A DNA stretch of 64,000 nucleotides. Origin: DASQHW01 sp963837155. Its GTDB lineage: Bacteria > Actinomycetota > Acidimicrobiia > IMCC26256 > PALSA-610. Position 1 is the stretch's first letter; the number at the start of each line of letters is the position of its first letter. The stretch is from assembly GCA_963837155.1 (NCBI GenBank), contig CAWIMB010000002.1, positions 3,782,001 through 3,846,000 of the forward strand, in the 5' to 3' direction. Shown in pieces: positions 18,246 to 27,258 of this stretch. Both the position numbers and the translations under genes were made by a program. The notes under the pieces are model-generated. The model saw only the letters and a list, made by a program, of their open reading frames with translations, ran no database searches and was not told where the DNA came from.

Positions 18246-18330
18246 CTGTGAAGAACGCCACATCTCATTGGACGATCCACGCCGCCGTCGCGGTCAACTC
18301 CTCGGGCCAACGTGCCGAAAATTTCGGACG

Positions 18331-18726
18331 ATGGATATTGGAAGCGTCGGCAATATTGGCAACGTGCCCTCCTTCGCCGGTGTCACGAACACGCCGGCCC
18401 TGCAGCTCCTTCAGGCGAATGCCCAGGCCGACGCCGCGTTGTTCAGCGGGGTGAGCGGCGAGCCGAGTGACCTCGCGTCGTTCACGCCCACCGCGGCCGC
18501 GTTCTCGCTCTTCAAGAATCCGGCGCTGCTGCGCCAGCTGCAGCAGTGGGACGGGACACCGACGCCGGGGTCGGAGCGCACCGCGACACCAGCCACACAG
18601 GCCTCGTCGAACTCCGACACGCCAACTACGAGCGCGCAGCCATCATCGCCGGTGAGCTTCAACCCGTTCGACCAGGCGTCGTGGTGGACTCCGTCGACCG
18701 GCACCAATCTCGATCTTTCGGCGTAA
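18331..18726 (+). CDS. Hypothetical low-complexity protein
   Basis: I do not recognise this 131-residue protein. It opens with MDIGSVGNIGNVPSF, has a helical middle (ALQLLQANAQADAALF and AFSLFKNPALLRQLQQW) and a long Ser/Thr/Pro-rich tail ending in NPFDQASWW...NLDLSA. There is no signal peptide or transmembrane helix. Codon use looks coding, but the ATG at 18331 lacks a strong ribosome site. It could be a surface- or appendage-associated protein, but nothing in the neighbourhood supports a role. Confidence 0.5.
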   Translation: MDIGSVGNIGNVPSFAGVTNTPALQLLQANAQADAALFSGVSGEPSDLASFTPTAAAFSLFKNPALLRQLQQWDGTPTPGSERTATPATQASSNSDTPTTSAQPSSPVSFNPFDQASWWTPSTGTNLDLSA

Positions 18727-18749
18727 GTCTGCCCACGCCGCCGGCGACG

Positions 18750-20273
18750 TCACGCGCAAAAGCGCGCTTCGCTCGTCGCCAGCCGTTCGCGCAGCGTGAA
18801 GCGCTGGATCTTGCCGGTCGCGGTCTTGGGAAGCGTGTCGACCACGATGATGCGCCGGGGTCGCTTGAACGCGGCCATGCGGGCACGGCAATGCGCATCG
18901 ATCGAGGCTTCGTCGATCGCGTGACCGGCTCGCGGGACGACGAACGCGACCGTCTGCTCCAAACCGGCCTGGTCGCGATCGCCGACGACCGCGGCTTCGA
19001 GGACATCGGGATGTTCGACGAGCGCGGCTTCGACCTCGGCGGGTGACACCCAGATGCCGCCTGCCTTGATCATGTCGTTGTTGCGGCCGAGGAACGTCCA
19101 GTAGCCGTCGGCCGACCGGGTATAGACGTCGCCGGTGCGGAGCCACTCGCCCCGAAAGGCATTCGCGGTCGCGTCGTCGCGTTGCCAATAGCCGCTGGCA
19201 AGTGACGGTCCGCGCACATGGAGGTAGCCGGGGACGTCGGGTGCCGTCACTTCGAGGTCGTCGTCGTCGAGGAGCTTCATCTCGTAGCCCGACACGGGCG
19301 TGCCGCTCGTCCCGGGACGCGCGGCGCCCTTGGTGTTCGACAAGAAGATGTGCAGCGCCTCGGTGGTACCGATGCCGTCGAGCACCGGGTGCCCGAAGCG
19401 CTCGCTGAAGCGCTGTTGTAAGTGCGCGGGCAGCGCCTCGCCCGCAGTGATTGTGCAGCGCACCGACGAAAACGCGTCATCCGGCGGGTCGATGTCGAGG
19501 ACCGCGGCGACGAAGCCCGGGCTGGCAAAGAACAGCGTCGGCCGTTCGGTGCGGACGAGGTCGAGCACGCCGCTTGGAGAGGGTCGGGCCGGATTGAGGA
19601 TCGTGCGGGCGCCGACCGAGAACGGGAAGGTCAGCGAATTCCCGAGCCCGTACGCGAAGAACAGCTTCGCGATCGACAGGCAACGATCCTCGGGCCCGAT
19701 CTCGAGCACGTGCCGCGCGTAAGTGTCCGCCGTGGTCTGCGGGCTGCCGTGGCGATGCATCACACCCTTCGGTGTGCCGGTCGTCCCCGAGCTGTACAAC
19801 CAGAACGCGGGCGCGTCAGCGGTCGTGCCGGCAACTGGTGCTTCTGCGGTGTCGGTGAAGTCCGACGGCTCGCCAACCACGATCGTGTGCTCGACGGTGG
19901 ACGCGCCCTTCGCGATCATGGGCAAGTGCTCGCGATACTCCGCGGACACGACGACGGCGCGGGCACCCGCGTCGGCCACGATGGTTGTGAGCTCCGTTGC
20001 CGTTGCCATGGTGGACAGGGGCACCGCGATCACCCCCGACCGCAGTGCGCCGAGAAACCACGCGAAGAACGCGGGCTCGTCGTTGACGACCAACACGACG
20101 CGGTCGCCTTCGTGCAGCCCGAGTTCGCGGAGTGCGTTCTGGGCTCTCCACACCTCGCGTTGGACGTCTCGATAGCTGACGGGCTGACCGTCGCACCGCA
20201 GCGCGATGCGGTCGCCGTCCCCGGCGGTGATGTGGCGGTCCAGCAGCCAAGCAGCAGCGTTATACGTCGCCAC
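18750..20273 (-). CDS. bclA: Benzoate-CoA ligase family protein
   Basis: This 507-residue adenylate-forming enzyme activates an aromatic acid with ATP and CoA. Visible motifs are YSSGTTGTPKGVMHRHG (P-loop), GIGTTEALHIFLSN (A5), WLRTGDVY (A7) and the catalytic Lys in LPKTATGKIQR. The aromatic-acid type is supported by FFAYGLGNSLTFPFSVGA and by the adjacent boxB and boxC genes. It is the last gene of the operon, 20 nt after boxB. Benzoate is the likely substrate; substituted benzoates are possible. Confidence 0.88.
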   Translation of the reverse strand: MATYNAAAWLLDRHITAGDGDRIALRCDGQPVSYRDVQREVWRAQNALRELGLHEGDRVVLVVNDEPAFFAWFLGALRSGVIAVPLSTMATATELTTIVADAGARAVVVSAEYREHLPMIAKGASTVEHTIVVGEPSDFTDTAEAPVAGTTADAPAFWLYSSGTTGTPKGVMHRHGSPQTTADTYARHVLEIGPEDRCLSIAKLFFAYGLGNSLTFPFSVGARTILNPARPSPSGVLDLVRTERPTLFFASPGFVAAVLDIDPPDDAFSSVRCTITAGEALPAHLQQRFSERFGHPVLDGIGTTEALHIFLSNTKGAARPGTSGTPVSGYEMKLLDDDDLEVTAPDVPGYLHVRGPSLASGYWQRDDATANAFRGEWLRTGDVYTRSADGYWTFLGRNNDMIKAGGIWVSPAEVEAALVEHPDVLEAAVVGDRDQAGLEQTVAFVVPRAGHAIDEASIDAHCRARMAAFKRPRRIIVVDTLPKTATGKIQRFTLRERLATSEARFCA

Positions 20274-20293
20274 CGTGCTCCCCCTTTCGCCGA

Positions 20294-21703
20294 TCAGGAA
20301 CGCACATATTCGAAGTCGAGCGGCTTGGCGTGAATGCCGGCCGCCGGTGGCGCCAACCAGCCAGCCATCTTGCCGGGCTCCCCCACGCCCCGCATGAGTG
20401 ACTCGACGAAGGCTTGATCATCGGGACCCGGCAACCACTCCCCGACACCGGCAGACCATTCATCGTGCAAGAGGACCCGGCCGGCCGGGTCGATCGAACG
20501 ACCGGCAAACGTGCCAACGGCGCGGTTGAACGCGACGTGCGGCAGGTGCAGCTCCATCCCGACGCCCGCGAGCGTACGGTTCCACCGGTCGACGCCCTTC
20601 TGACAGTCGGCGATGTAGTCGTCGCGCAGCGTTTCGTTCAGCGCGCTCAGGGCAGACGCGTCACGGTGATCGATCCGGCCGTCGACGAAGTCAGGGACGC
20701 GCCTGGAGTCGCCGTGCAGTTGGTGGTCGTCGTCGCGTTTCTCCTCCTGGAAGCGACCCTTGAGGCCCGATGCGAAATAGTTGGCGGCATTGGTGGACGT
20801 CTCCGCACCGAACAGATCGAGCGACACGGTGTAGTGAAAGTTCAGATAGCGCTGCAGCGTTGCCACATCGATTCCCCCGAACGGGCGGATGTCCGCGGTG
20901 TCGTGCTCGCGCATCAGATCGACAGTGCGTTGCACGATGCGGCCGACGCCCGTGGCCCCAACGAACATGTGGTACGCCTCCTCCTTGAGCATGAAGTCGC
21001 ACGTGCGTGACAGCGGGTCGAACGCCGACTCCCGCAGCGAAGCCAGCTGGAAGCGGCCGTCGCGGTCGGTGAAGTACGTGAAGAAGAAGAACGACAACCA
21101 ATCGGGAGTCGGTTCGTTGAAGGCGCCGAGGATGCGCGGGCGATCGGTGTCGCCCGAGTGCCGCTCGAGCATCTCGTCGGCCTCATCGCGTCCGTCGCGG
21201 CCGAAGTAACGGTGCAGCAGATACACCATCGCCCAAAGATGACGACCCTCTTCGACGTTGATCTGAAAGAGGTTGCGCAGGTCGTAGAGACTCGGCGCGG
21301 TCAGGCACAGGTTGCGCTGCTGTTCCACCGACGCGGGCTCGGTGTCGCCCTGCACAACGACGAGCCGGCGCAGGTCGGCGCGGTGCTCGCCGGGGATCTC
21401 CTGCCACACCGGTTCGCCGCGGTGGTCACCAAACGCGATGACGCGATTGGGCTCGGGGTCGGCCAGGAAGATTCCCCACCGGTACCCGGGCATCTTCACG
21501 TGGTCGAAGTGCGCCCACCCTTCCTGGCCCACCGCAATGGCGGTCCGCAGGTAGATGTCGCTGTCCTGAAAGGCGACCGGGCCGAGCTCTTTCCACCACG
21601 CGATGAACTTCGGCTGCCACGACTCCAACGCGCGCTGCAGCCGGCGGTCGCCGGCGAGGCCGACGTTGTTGGGAATCTTGGCGTCGATGTCAACCGCGCT
21701 CAT
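20294..21703 (-). CDS. boxB: Benzoyl-CoA 2,3-epoxidase, oxygenase subunit BoxB
   Basis: This 469-residue class I diiron oxygenase component epoxidises benzoyl-CoA to 2,3-epoxybenzoyl-CoA in aerobic benzoate degradation. Diiron ligand motifs are seen in NVEEGRHLWAM and LKEEAYHMFVG. The long conserved blocks DWLSFFFFTYFTDRDGRFQL and NFHYTVSLDLFGAE match BoxB. ATG 21703 (MSAVDIDAK) is chosen; it lies 10 nt after boxC. The partner reductase BoxA is not encoded in this window, so electrons must come from an enzyme elsewhere. Confidence 0.93.
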   Translation of the reverse strand: MSAVDIDAKIPNNVGLAGDRRLQRALESWQPKFIAWWKELGPVAFQDSDIYLRTAIAVGQEGWAHFDHVKMPGYRWGIFLADPEPNRVIAFGDHRGEPVWQEIPGEHRADLRRLVVVQGDTEPASVEQQRNLCLTAPSLYDLRNLFQINVEEGRHLWAMVYLLHRYFGRDGRDEADEMLERHSGDTDRPRILGAFNEPTPDWLSFFFFTYFTDRDGRFQLASLRESAFDPLSRTCDFMLKEEAYHMFVGATGVGRIVQRTVDLMREHDTADIRPFGGIDVATLQRYLNFHYTVSLDLFGAETSTNAANYFASGLKGRFQEEKRDDDHQLHGDSRRVPDFVDGRIDHRDASALSALNETLRDDYIADCQKGVDRWNRTLAGVGMELHLPHVAFNRAVGTFAGRSIDPAGRVLLHDEWSAGVGEWLPGPDDQAFVESLMRGVGEPGKMAGWLAPPAAGIHAKPLDFEYVRS

Positions 21704-21713
21704 GTACGACTCC

Positions 21714-23351
21714 TCAGACGCGGGCCCGGTCGTAGACGGGGCGCGCACCGGTGCCGAAGCGGCGCAGCGCGCCGTCGGGTCCGACCGCGTTTGGTCGCTG
21801 GAACACCCAGTTCTGCCACGCCGCCAGGCGAGCGAAGATCTTCGTCTCCATCGTCTCGGGTCCGACGAAGCGCAGATTCGCCTCCATGGCGCTGAGCGCG
21901 TCGGGCGAGAAGCTGTTGCGTTCCTCCAACACCAACCGCACCTCGTCGGCCCAGTCGAGGTCGTCGGGGATGTAGGTGACGAGCTCGGCCCGAAAGGCGT
22001 CGGCCGCGGACAGATCCTTGCCAATCTCGCCGCGCGCCACCTCGTGCGCGTCGTCGCGACCCCAGAACCGCGTCGCGAGTCGCGACAAGCCGTTCGCCAT
22101 CGGATACCAACCGTCGTTCGCCGCGCTCAACGTGATCGTCGGGGCGGGAAGGTCGCCGTCATCGAGCGTGCCATCGAGCATCAACGACCGATCCGAGGCC
22201 AGCAGCAGGTCGACGAGCGTGCCCGCGAAGCAGCTGCCCGGCTCCACCAGGGTGAGCAAGGTACGGGACGACACGTCGAGGCGCTTGAGTGTGCGCGCCC
22301 AGTACAGGCGCACTTCGCGCACCAGCCAGTCGTCAGGATGTTCGGCCACGACTTCCTCGGCCGCCAGTACCGCGCCTGGGTCGCCGCGAGCGTGGAACAC
22401 CCAGGTGCCGATGTCCGGTTCGTTGAAGCGCAAGTGGAGGATCGCGTCGTCCAGCTCGCGGACGGCGGCCACGATCCACGCGCTCGCGCCAGCCGACACG
22501 AGTTCGTCCGGGGTTGCGGGCTGCGACGTCGACGGCGCCTCGACCGTGATGTGGGCGGCGCCAACCGCGCGGTCAATCGTCATGGTCACCGTCGAACGCG
22601 CCAACGGGGTGAGTGTGATGCCGTCCGAAGCGTGCGGCCGGTCGGATGCCGCGGCGCGCTCCTGCGCCCGCGCGCGCACGAGGTCGTCGAAACCCGAACG
22701 CGGGGCGATCGCGTCGACGAGTCCCCATTCGAGGGCCTGCTCCCCCTTGATCCCCTCGGCCTTGGTGGCGAACGCGTCGGCTCGGTCACGCCGGACGTGA
22801 CGCTTGTCGACCACGCGCGTGAGCCCGCCGGTGCCGGGCAGTACGGCGAGTAACGGCACCTCGGGCAACGACACCGCCGACGCGTGGTCGTCGATGAGCA
22901 CGATCTCGTCGCAGGCCAACGCGAGCTCGTACCCGCCGCCCGCGGCAGTGCCGTTGACTGCGGCAATCCAAACTTGGCCCGAGTTGGCGGTGGCATCCTC
23001 GATGCCATTGCGCGTCTCGTTGGTGAACTTGCAGAAGTTCACCTTGTGGCCGTGGCTCGCTCCCGCGAGCATCTGAATGTTCGCCCCCGAGCAGAACACC
23101 TTGTCCAGCCCGCCCGTGATCACAACGGCGCGGATCTCGGGATGCTCGAAGCGCAGCCGTTGCACCGCGTCGTACAGCTCGATGTCCACGCCCAAGTCGT
23201 AGGAGTTCAGCTTCAGCTCGTAGTCGCCGCGCAGCCCGCCTTCGGGCGACACCTGCATCGTGAGTGTGGCGACCGGCGGATCAAGGTCGAGACGCCAGTG
23301 CCGGTACGACGCAGGATCGGCGTCGAATGAAATCGCGTCCGACTCGGCCAC
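21714..23351 (-). CDS. boxC: 2,3-epoxybenzoyl-CoA dihydrolase BoxC
   Basis: This 545-residue crotonase-fold enzyme opens the ring of 2,3-epoxybenzoyl-CoA with two water molecules to give a semialdehyde-CoA and formate. The oxyanion-hole region is visible in VFCSGANIQMLAG and VNGTAAGGGYELALACDE (residues about 88-155). The length is typical of BoxC and about twice that of a simple enoyl-CoA hydratase. It is the first structural gene of the box operon and lies 52 nt downstream of a LuxR-type regulator. Confidence 0.93.
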   Translation of the reverse strand: MAESDAISFDADPASYRHWRLDLDPPVATLTMQVSPEGGLRGDYELKLNSYDLGVDIELYDAVQRLRFEHPEIRAVVITGGLDKVFCSGANIQMLAGASHGHKVNFCKFTNETRNGIEDATANSGQVWIAAVNGTAAGGGYELALACDEIVLIDDHASAVSLPEVPLLAVLPGTGGLTRVVDKRHVRRDRADAFATKAEGIKGEQALEWGLVDAIAPRSGFDDLVRARAQERAAASDRPHASDGITLTPLARSTVTMTIDRAVGAAHITVEAPSTSQPATPDELVSAGASAWIVAAVRELDDAILHLRFNEPDIGTWVFHARGDPGAVLAAEEVVAEHPDDWLVREVRLYWARTLKRLDVSSRTLLTLVEPGSCFAGTLVDLLLASDRSLMLDGTLDDGDLPAPTITLSAANDGWYPMANGLSRLATRFWGRDDAHEVARGEIGKDLSAADAFRAELVTYIPDDLDWADEVRLVLEERNSFSPDALSAMEANLRFVGPETMETKIFARLAAWQNWVFQRPNAVGPDGALRRFGTGARPVYDRARV

Positions 23352-23403
23352 GACGCGCCTCCTGGCTCCGGCCTCCGTTCAACGAAGCTACTGCGCGTGA
23401 GCT

Positions 23404-25047
23404 CTAGCGGCGAGGGGCGACGAGGTTGTGTTCGAAGGCGTAGGCAGTCGCCGCCGACCGAGAGGAAACACCGATCTTGGTAAAGATATTCGAGAGGTGC
23501 CGGGAGACGGTCTTCGCGCTGAGGAACAGCGCGGCGGCGATCTCTCTGTTTGTATATCCGGCGGCGATGAGCTGCAGGACCTCGGCCTCGCGTTCGGTGA
23601 GTCCGGCGGGAAGCCGAGGCGGGCTCGCGAGGTCTCGGGAATCTCTCGTCTGGCGAGCCTCGAGCCGCGCGCCGATCTGTTCGAAGAGCGCTTCCGCAGC
23701 CGCGAAGGAGACCGCGGCCGCGTCGGGGTCGGTCTCGCGGAGGGCTTGGCCGAGCAGGGTGCGCGTCGTCGCGATCTCATAGGGCACGTCGAGGGTCTGC
23801 CAGGCGTCGAGCGCGTTGCGCAACGTGGCGCACGCGGAGGTGTGGTCGCGGCCGGCGAGCTGGACGCGGCCGCGCGCGGCGCGAGCGGCGGCATGCAGGG
23901 TGCCAGTGTCGACGTCAGCAGCAATCTCTTCGAGCTCGGTCGCCGACGCGTTGGCCGCGTCGACATCACCCGCGGCGACGGAGATCTGCACGTGCGCGGG
24001 CAGCAGCTTGGCGCGCGCCAAACGGTTCCAGGCCGCGTCGTCGAGGCACTGGCCGATGATGCCGGCCGCGGCATCGACGCGACCTTGCGCGAGACGCAGC
24101 AGCGCCACGCCGGCACACGACCGGCCGCAGAGCTCTTCGGCCTTGGCGAAGGCCGCTTCGGCACCGTCGAGATCGCCCAATCGGCGCCGGATGTCACCGA
24201 CCTCCGCGTACGCAGCGCCGGCGTTGGGCAAATGGATGGCAATCAATTCGGAACAGGCTTTGGCCGCCTCACGCTCGGCTTGCGACAGCTCGCCGCGCCA
24301 GGTGAGCGCGCTGGCACGGTGAACGCGGCAGATCCCCGGGAAAATCGCGAACGGGTGGTCGCTCGCCCATCGAGAGGTCGCTTCGGTCCACTCGGCGGCG
24401 CGGCTGAGATCACCCAACTCCTCACACGCGCTGATCAGGCTGCAATACACCTTGCCGGTTGCGTACGGGCCGAGGCGGCCTTCGATCGCGAACAACATCG
24501 CCTCGTCCAGATGCGCGAGCCCGTCGGTGACATTGCCCTGGTCGATGAGAACGCGCCCGAGTGTCTGGAGCGCTTCGGCTTCGAGGTCGGTCGCACGCAG
24601 CCGTCGACCCAGGTCGATGATGCCGCGCGCGAGCGCGGCAGCCGGTTCGAGCTCGCCGCGACCGTGGACGGCCTCCGCTTCGCGCAGGACGAGCGCGCCA
24701 TGCTCGACACACTCCGGGTCGCTCTCGAGTGCGCGCCGCGCGCGCTGCAGCCAGGCACCCGCGATAGCAGGTCGCGCCTTGAAGCAGTTGTGCTCGTACA
24801 GCCACACGGCGCACTGGCCGGCGCGCCGATGCTCGCCCAGCTCGTCGAAAGCCCGATAGGCGGCTTCGCGGTGCTCGATGCATTCGTCCAGGCGGCCCAG
24901 CCACCACAACGCGTCGGCCAGAAGGTCGAGACGCTCCGCGCTCGCGACCGGATCGGTGATCACGGCCGCAAGCGCAGCGTCGTGCGCGACTTGCCAGTCG
25001 GCGCGTGCCCGTGCGGTGCGGGCTGCCGTCAGTTCATCGGAGCTCAC
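23404..25047 (-). CDS. LuxR-family regulator with TPR-like repeats
   Basis: This 547-residue protein is almost entirely alpha-helical with TPR-like repeats (for example ALQTLGRVLIDQGNVTDGLA and AYAEVGDIRRRLGDLDGAEA). It ends in a LuxR/FixJ HTH (residues about 480-540: LTEREAEVLQLIAAGYTNRE, then KTVSRHLSNIFTKIG). It lacks the N-terminal ATPase of LAL regulators. The GTG start lies 21 nt after the upstream cupin gene and the stop 52 nt before boxC. It probably controls the box operon; that is inference from position. Confidence 0.85.
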   Translation of the reverse strand: MSSDELTAARTARARADWQVAHDAALAAVITDPVASAERLDLLADALWWLGRLDECIEHREAAYRAFDELGEHRRAGQCAVWLYEHNCFKARPAIAGAWLQRARRALESDPECVEHGALVLREAEAVHGRGELEPAAALARGIIDLGRRLRATDLEAEALQTLGRVLIDQGNVTDGLAHLDEAMLFAIEGRLGPYATGKVYCSLISACEELGDLSRAAEWTEATSRWASDHPFAIFPGICRVHRASALTWRGELSQAEREAAKACSELIAIHLPNAGAAYAEVGDIRRRLGDLDGAEAAFAKAEELCGRSCAGVALLRLAQGRVDAAAGIIGQCLDDAAWNRLARAKLLPAHVQISVAAGDVDAANASATELEEIAADVDTGTLHAAARAARGRVQLAGRDHTSACATLRNALDAWQTLDVPYEIATTRTLLGQALRETDPDAAAVSFAAAEALFEQIGARLEARQTRDSRDLASPPRLPAGLTEREAEVLQLIAAGYTNREIAAALFLSAKTVSRHLSNIFTKIGVSSRSAATAYAFEHNLVAPRR

Positions 25048-25068
25048 TGACGAGGACGGTAGGCGAGG

Positions 25069-25440
25069 TCAGGTTGTCGTCGACAGCTGTGCTGCGAGAT
25101 GCTCGAGCACGGGCCGCAGCTCATCGGCGGGGCTGAACTCGACGAAGGTCACGCCTTCGTCGGTCCAGCCGGTGTGGCCGCCAGGCCAGTAGTAGGCCTC
25201 GCCCGCCTTGCTGACTTCTTCGGTCCCATCTGCGTAGCGGAGATGGATCGAACCCGTCAGCACGTAGCCCCAATGCGGGCATTGACACATGTCGCCGGGC
25301 AGTCCCTTGAACAGCGGGGTGAAGTCGATCCCCGGTGGGAGATCGAGGTGACGCACGAGTTCTTCACCCCACTCCGCACCTCGGGTCTCGATCGCACCGA
25401 CGCGCATCTCGACAGGAAGCCCATCGACCGGAGCACGCAT
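25069..25440 (-). CDS. Cupin-domain protein
   Basis: This 123-residue protein has a single cupin fold: CQCPHWGYVLTGSIHLRYADG matches cupin motif 1, and GEAYYWPGGHTGW matches motif 2. It may bind a metal and a small molecule. ATG 25440 has a GGAGGTG site. It is the first gene of a set reading into the LuxR regulator and the box genes. A link to aromatic-acid sensing or metabolism is possible but unproven. Confidence 0.75.
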   Translation of the reverse strand: MRAPVDGLPVEMRVGAIETRGAEWGEELVRHLDLPPGIDFTPLFKGLPGDMCQCPHWGYVLTGSIHLRYADGTEEVSKAGEAYYWPGGHTGWTDEGVTFVEFSPADELRPVLEHLAAQLSTTT

Positions 25441-25779
25441 TGCACACCTCCACATTCGCAATGTGCCGAGAGGTTCCCGGCCGCACTCATCGTCGACGAC
25501 CGCGCCCCGGCCGTCATCGGGCCGACATCCCAAATCTCGAGCGCGTTGCCGGCCGCGGCATGGGGTGTTCGCCCCATTGCCCGGTCGGGGGCAATGCGGC
25601 GCACGCCCGATGACGGCCGCGTGCCCGTTCGCGACGATCGCATCGTGACCGACAACCGCCTGCAGCGCGATCGATCGGCAGCACACCTGTCGAGACTCAT
25701 CGAGCTCGGTCGCGACCGAGAGGCCGCGGCGCTCGGCGCGACCACGCCATTTGGCCAACACCCGTCCCGAGGAGGACGC
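25441..25779. other. Divergent intergenic region without a recognisable gene
   Basis: These 339 nt separate the cupin gene from the DinB-like gene. Weak open frames exist on both strands, but none has a start, ribosome site and family pattern I can support. It contains a GGAGGA site at the right edge for the next gene and presumably both promoters. A remnant of a lost gene cannot be excluded. Confidence 0.4.
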
Positions 25780-26338
25780 ATGGATCCACTGGACCAGCTC
25801 GACCAGCTCGGCCCGTTGCTCGCCAAGGTGGTGGGCAACATCACACCGGAGCAACTCGACAATCCGACGCCGTGCGCCCGCTTCACCGTGCGCGGTGTGC
25901 TCGATCACATGGTCGGCGGCGCGACCGCGTTCGCCGCCGGCTTTCGCGGGCAACCTCCGCCGGCCGATGCACCGACGGCCGCGGTCCTCGAAGGCTTCGG
26001 CCCGGCACTCACCGACCTGGCCACCGCCATGCACGAACCGGGCGCGCTCGACCGCACCATTCACGTCGCCATTCGGCGATGTCCCCGGCGAAACGTTCGC
26101 ACGGTTCGTCGTCTTCGACGGTCTCGTTCACGGCTGGGACCTCGCGACGGCGACCGGCCAGCGGTACGACCCGCCGGAAGCGCTGGTGGCCGACGTTGCG
26201 GCGTTCGCCGCCGACGCGCTCGATCCATTGCGCGACGGCGACACGTTCGCCGCGGCCGTCGAACCGCCCACACGCGCGACACCCATCGAACAGCTCGCGT
26301 CCCTTTCCGGGCGAGCGATTGCAGGAGGAACGTCATGA
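25780..26338 (+). CDS. TIGR03086/maleylpyruvate-isomerase-like (DinB-fold) protein, frameshifted
   Basis: This protein of about 185 residues has the mycothiol-dependent/DinB-like four-helix pattern. The N-terminus is MDPLDQLDQLGPLLAKVVGN with CARFTVRGVLDHM, and the C-terminal part has PGETFARFVVFDGLVHGWDL. The two halves are in different frames; one extra base near 26068 (GTCGCCATTC, where GTCCCATTC would fit) explains it. A GGAGGA site precedes ATG 25780. The stop overlaps the next start (ATGA), so they are coupled. The family binds metal and often uses mycothiol; the exact reaction is unknown. Confidence 0.75.
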
Positions 26339-27157
26339 CCACGACCACGACCACGCCCATCGACTTCGAGACGCTCAAGAACAAGCAACACGTCACCTGG
26401 TCCGCCGGCGACTACGCCGTCATCGGCACGACGCTGCAGATTGTCGGCGAGTCCCTCTGCGAGGCCGTCGACATCGCTGCGGGTTGGAACGTCGTCGACC
26501 TCGCGGCCGGAAACGGCAACGCTTCCCTCGCAGCGGCGCGTCGCGGCGGCCGGGTCACGGCGGTCGACTACGTGCCCGCCCTGTTGGAACGGCTCGAGAC
26601 GCGCGCGGCCGCGGAAGGGCTGCACATCGAAACGCGAACCGCGGACGCCGAGGCCGTCGATCTCCCGGACGGCGCCTTCGACGCGGTGCTCCACCTTCGG
26701 CATCATGTTCACGCCCGACCACCAACGGGCTGCGGACGAGATCGTTCGACTGTGCCGGCCGGGCGGACGGATCGGCCTCGCCAACTGGACCCCCGACGGG
26801 TTCATCGGTCAGCTGTTCACAACGATCGGCAAGTACGTCCCGCCGCCGACCGGCGTACCCTCACCCTTGCAGTGGGGCACCGAGACGCGGCTGCGCGAGC
26901 TGTTCGGCACGGCCGTCTCATCGCTCACCGCTGTCGAGCGCCGCTTCGTGTTCCGCTACCAGTCCGCCGAACACTTCCTCGACGCGTTCCGTTCGTACTA
27001 CGGGCCAATGCTCAAGGCGTTCGAGACGCTCGACGACGACGGTCGCACCGCACTCGCGGCCGACCTCGTTGCGCTCGCCGAGGAGCACAACACCGCGACC
27101 AACGGCGGCTTGCGCGTCCCGAGCGCCTACGTCGAGGTCGTCGCCGAGCGAGCCTGA
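26335..27157 (+). CDS. Class I SAM-dependent methyltransferase, frameshifted
   Basis: This product of about 273 residues has SAM motif I VVDLAAGNGNASLAAA (residues about 58-73), the acidic VTAVDYVP and motif post I TRTADAEAVDLPDGAFDAV. It then shifts frame near 26695 into TFGIMFTPDHQRAADEIVRL and LCRPGGRIGLANWTP. The join is smooth, so a small indel is likely an error. The family methylates small molecules; the substrate is unknown. It is coupled to the preceding DinB-like gene by an ATGA overlap. Confidence 0.8.
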
Positions 27158-27258
27158 AACGTTCCGGATCTGCGCTGACTCGAGCGGTACAGCACCGGGC
27201 TCGCGGGGAACACTGTTCCTGCACGCAATGATCGGGACGCTTCGAGGAGAGTGCGCGC

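Noticed and set aside
23428..25050. 540-codon plus-strand open frame
   Set aside because: It is the mirror of the LuxR/TPR gene and has no recognisable protein pattern.
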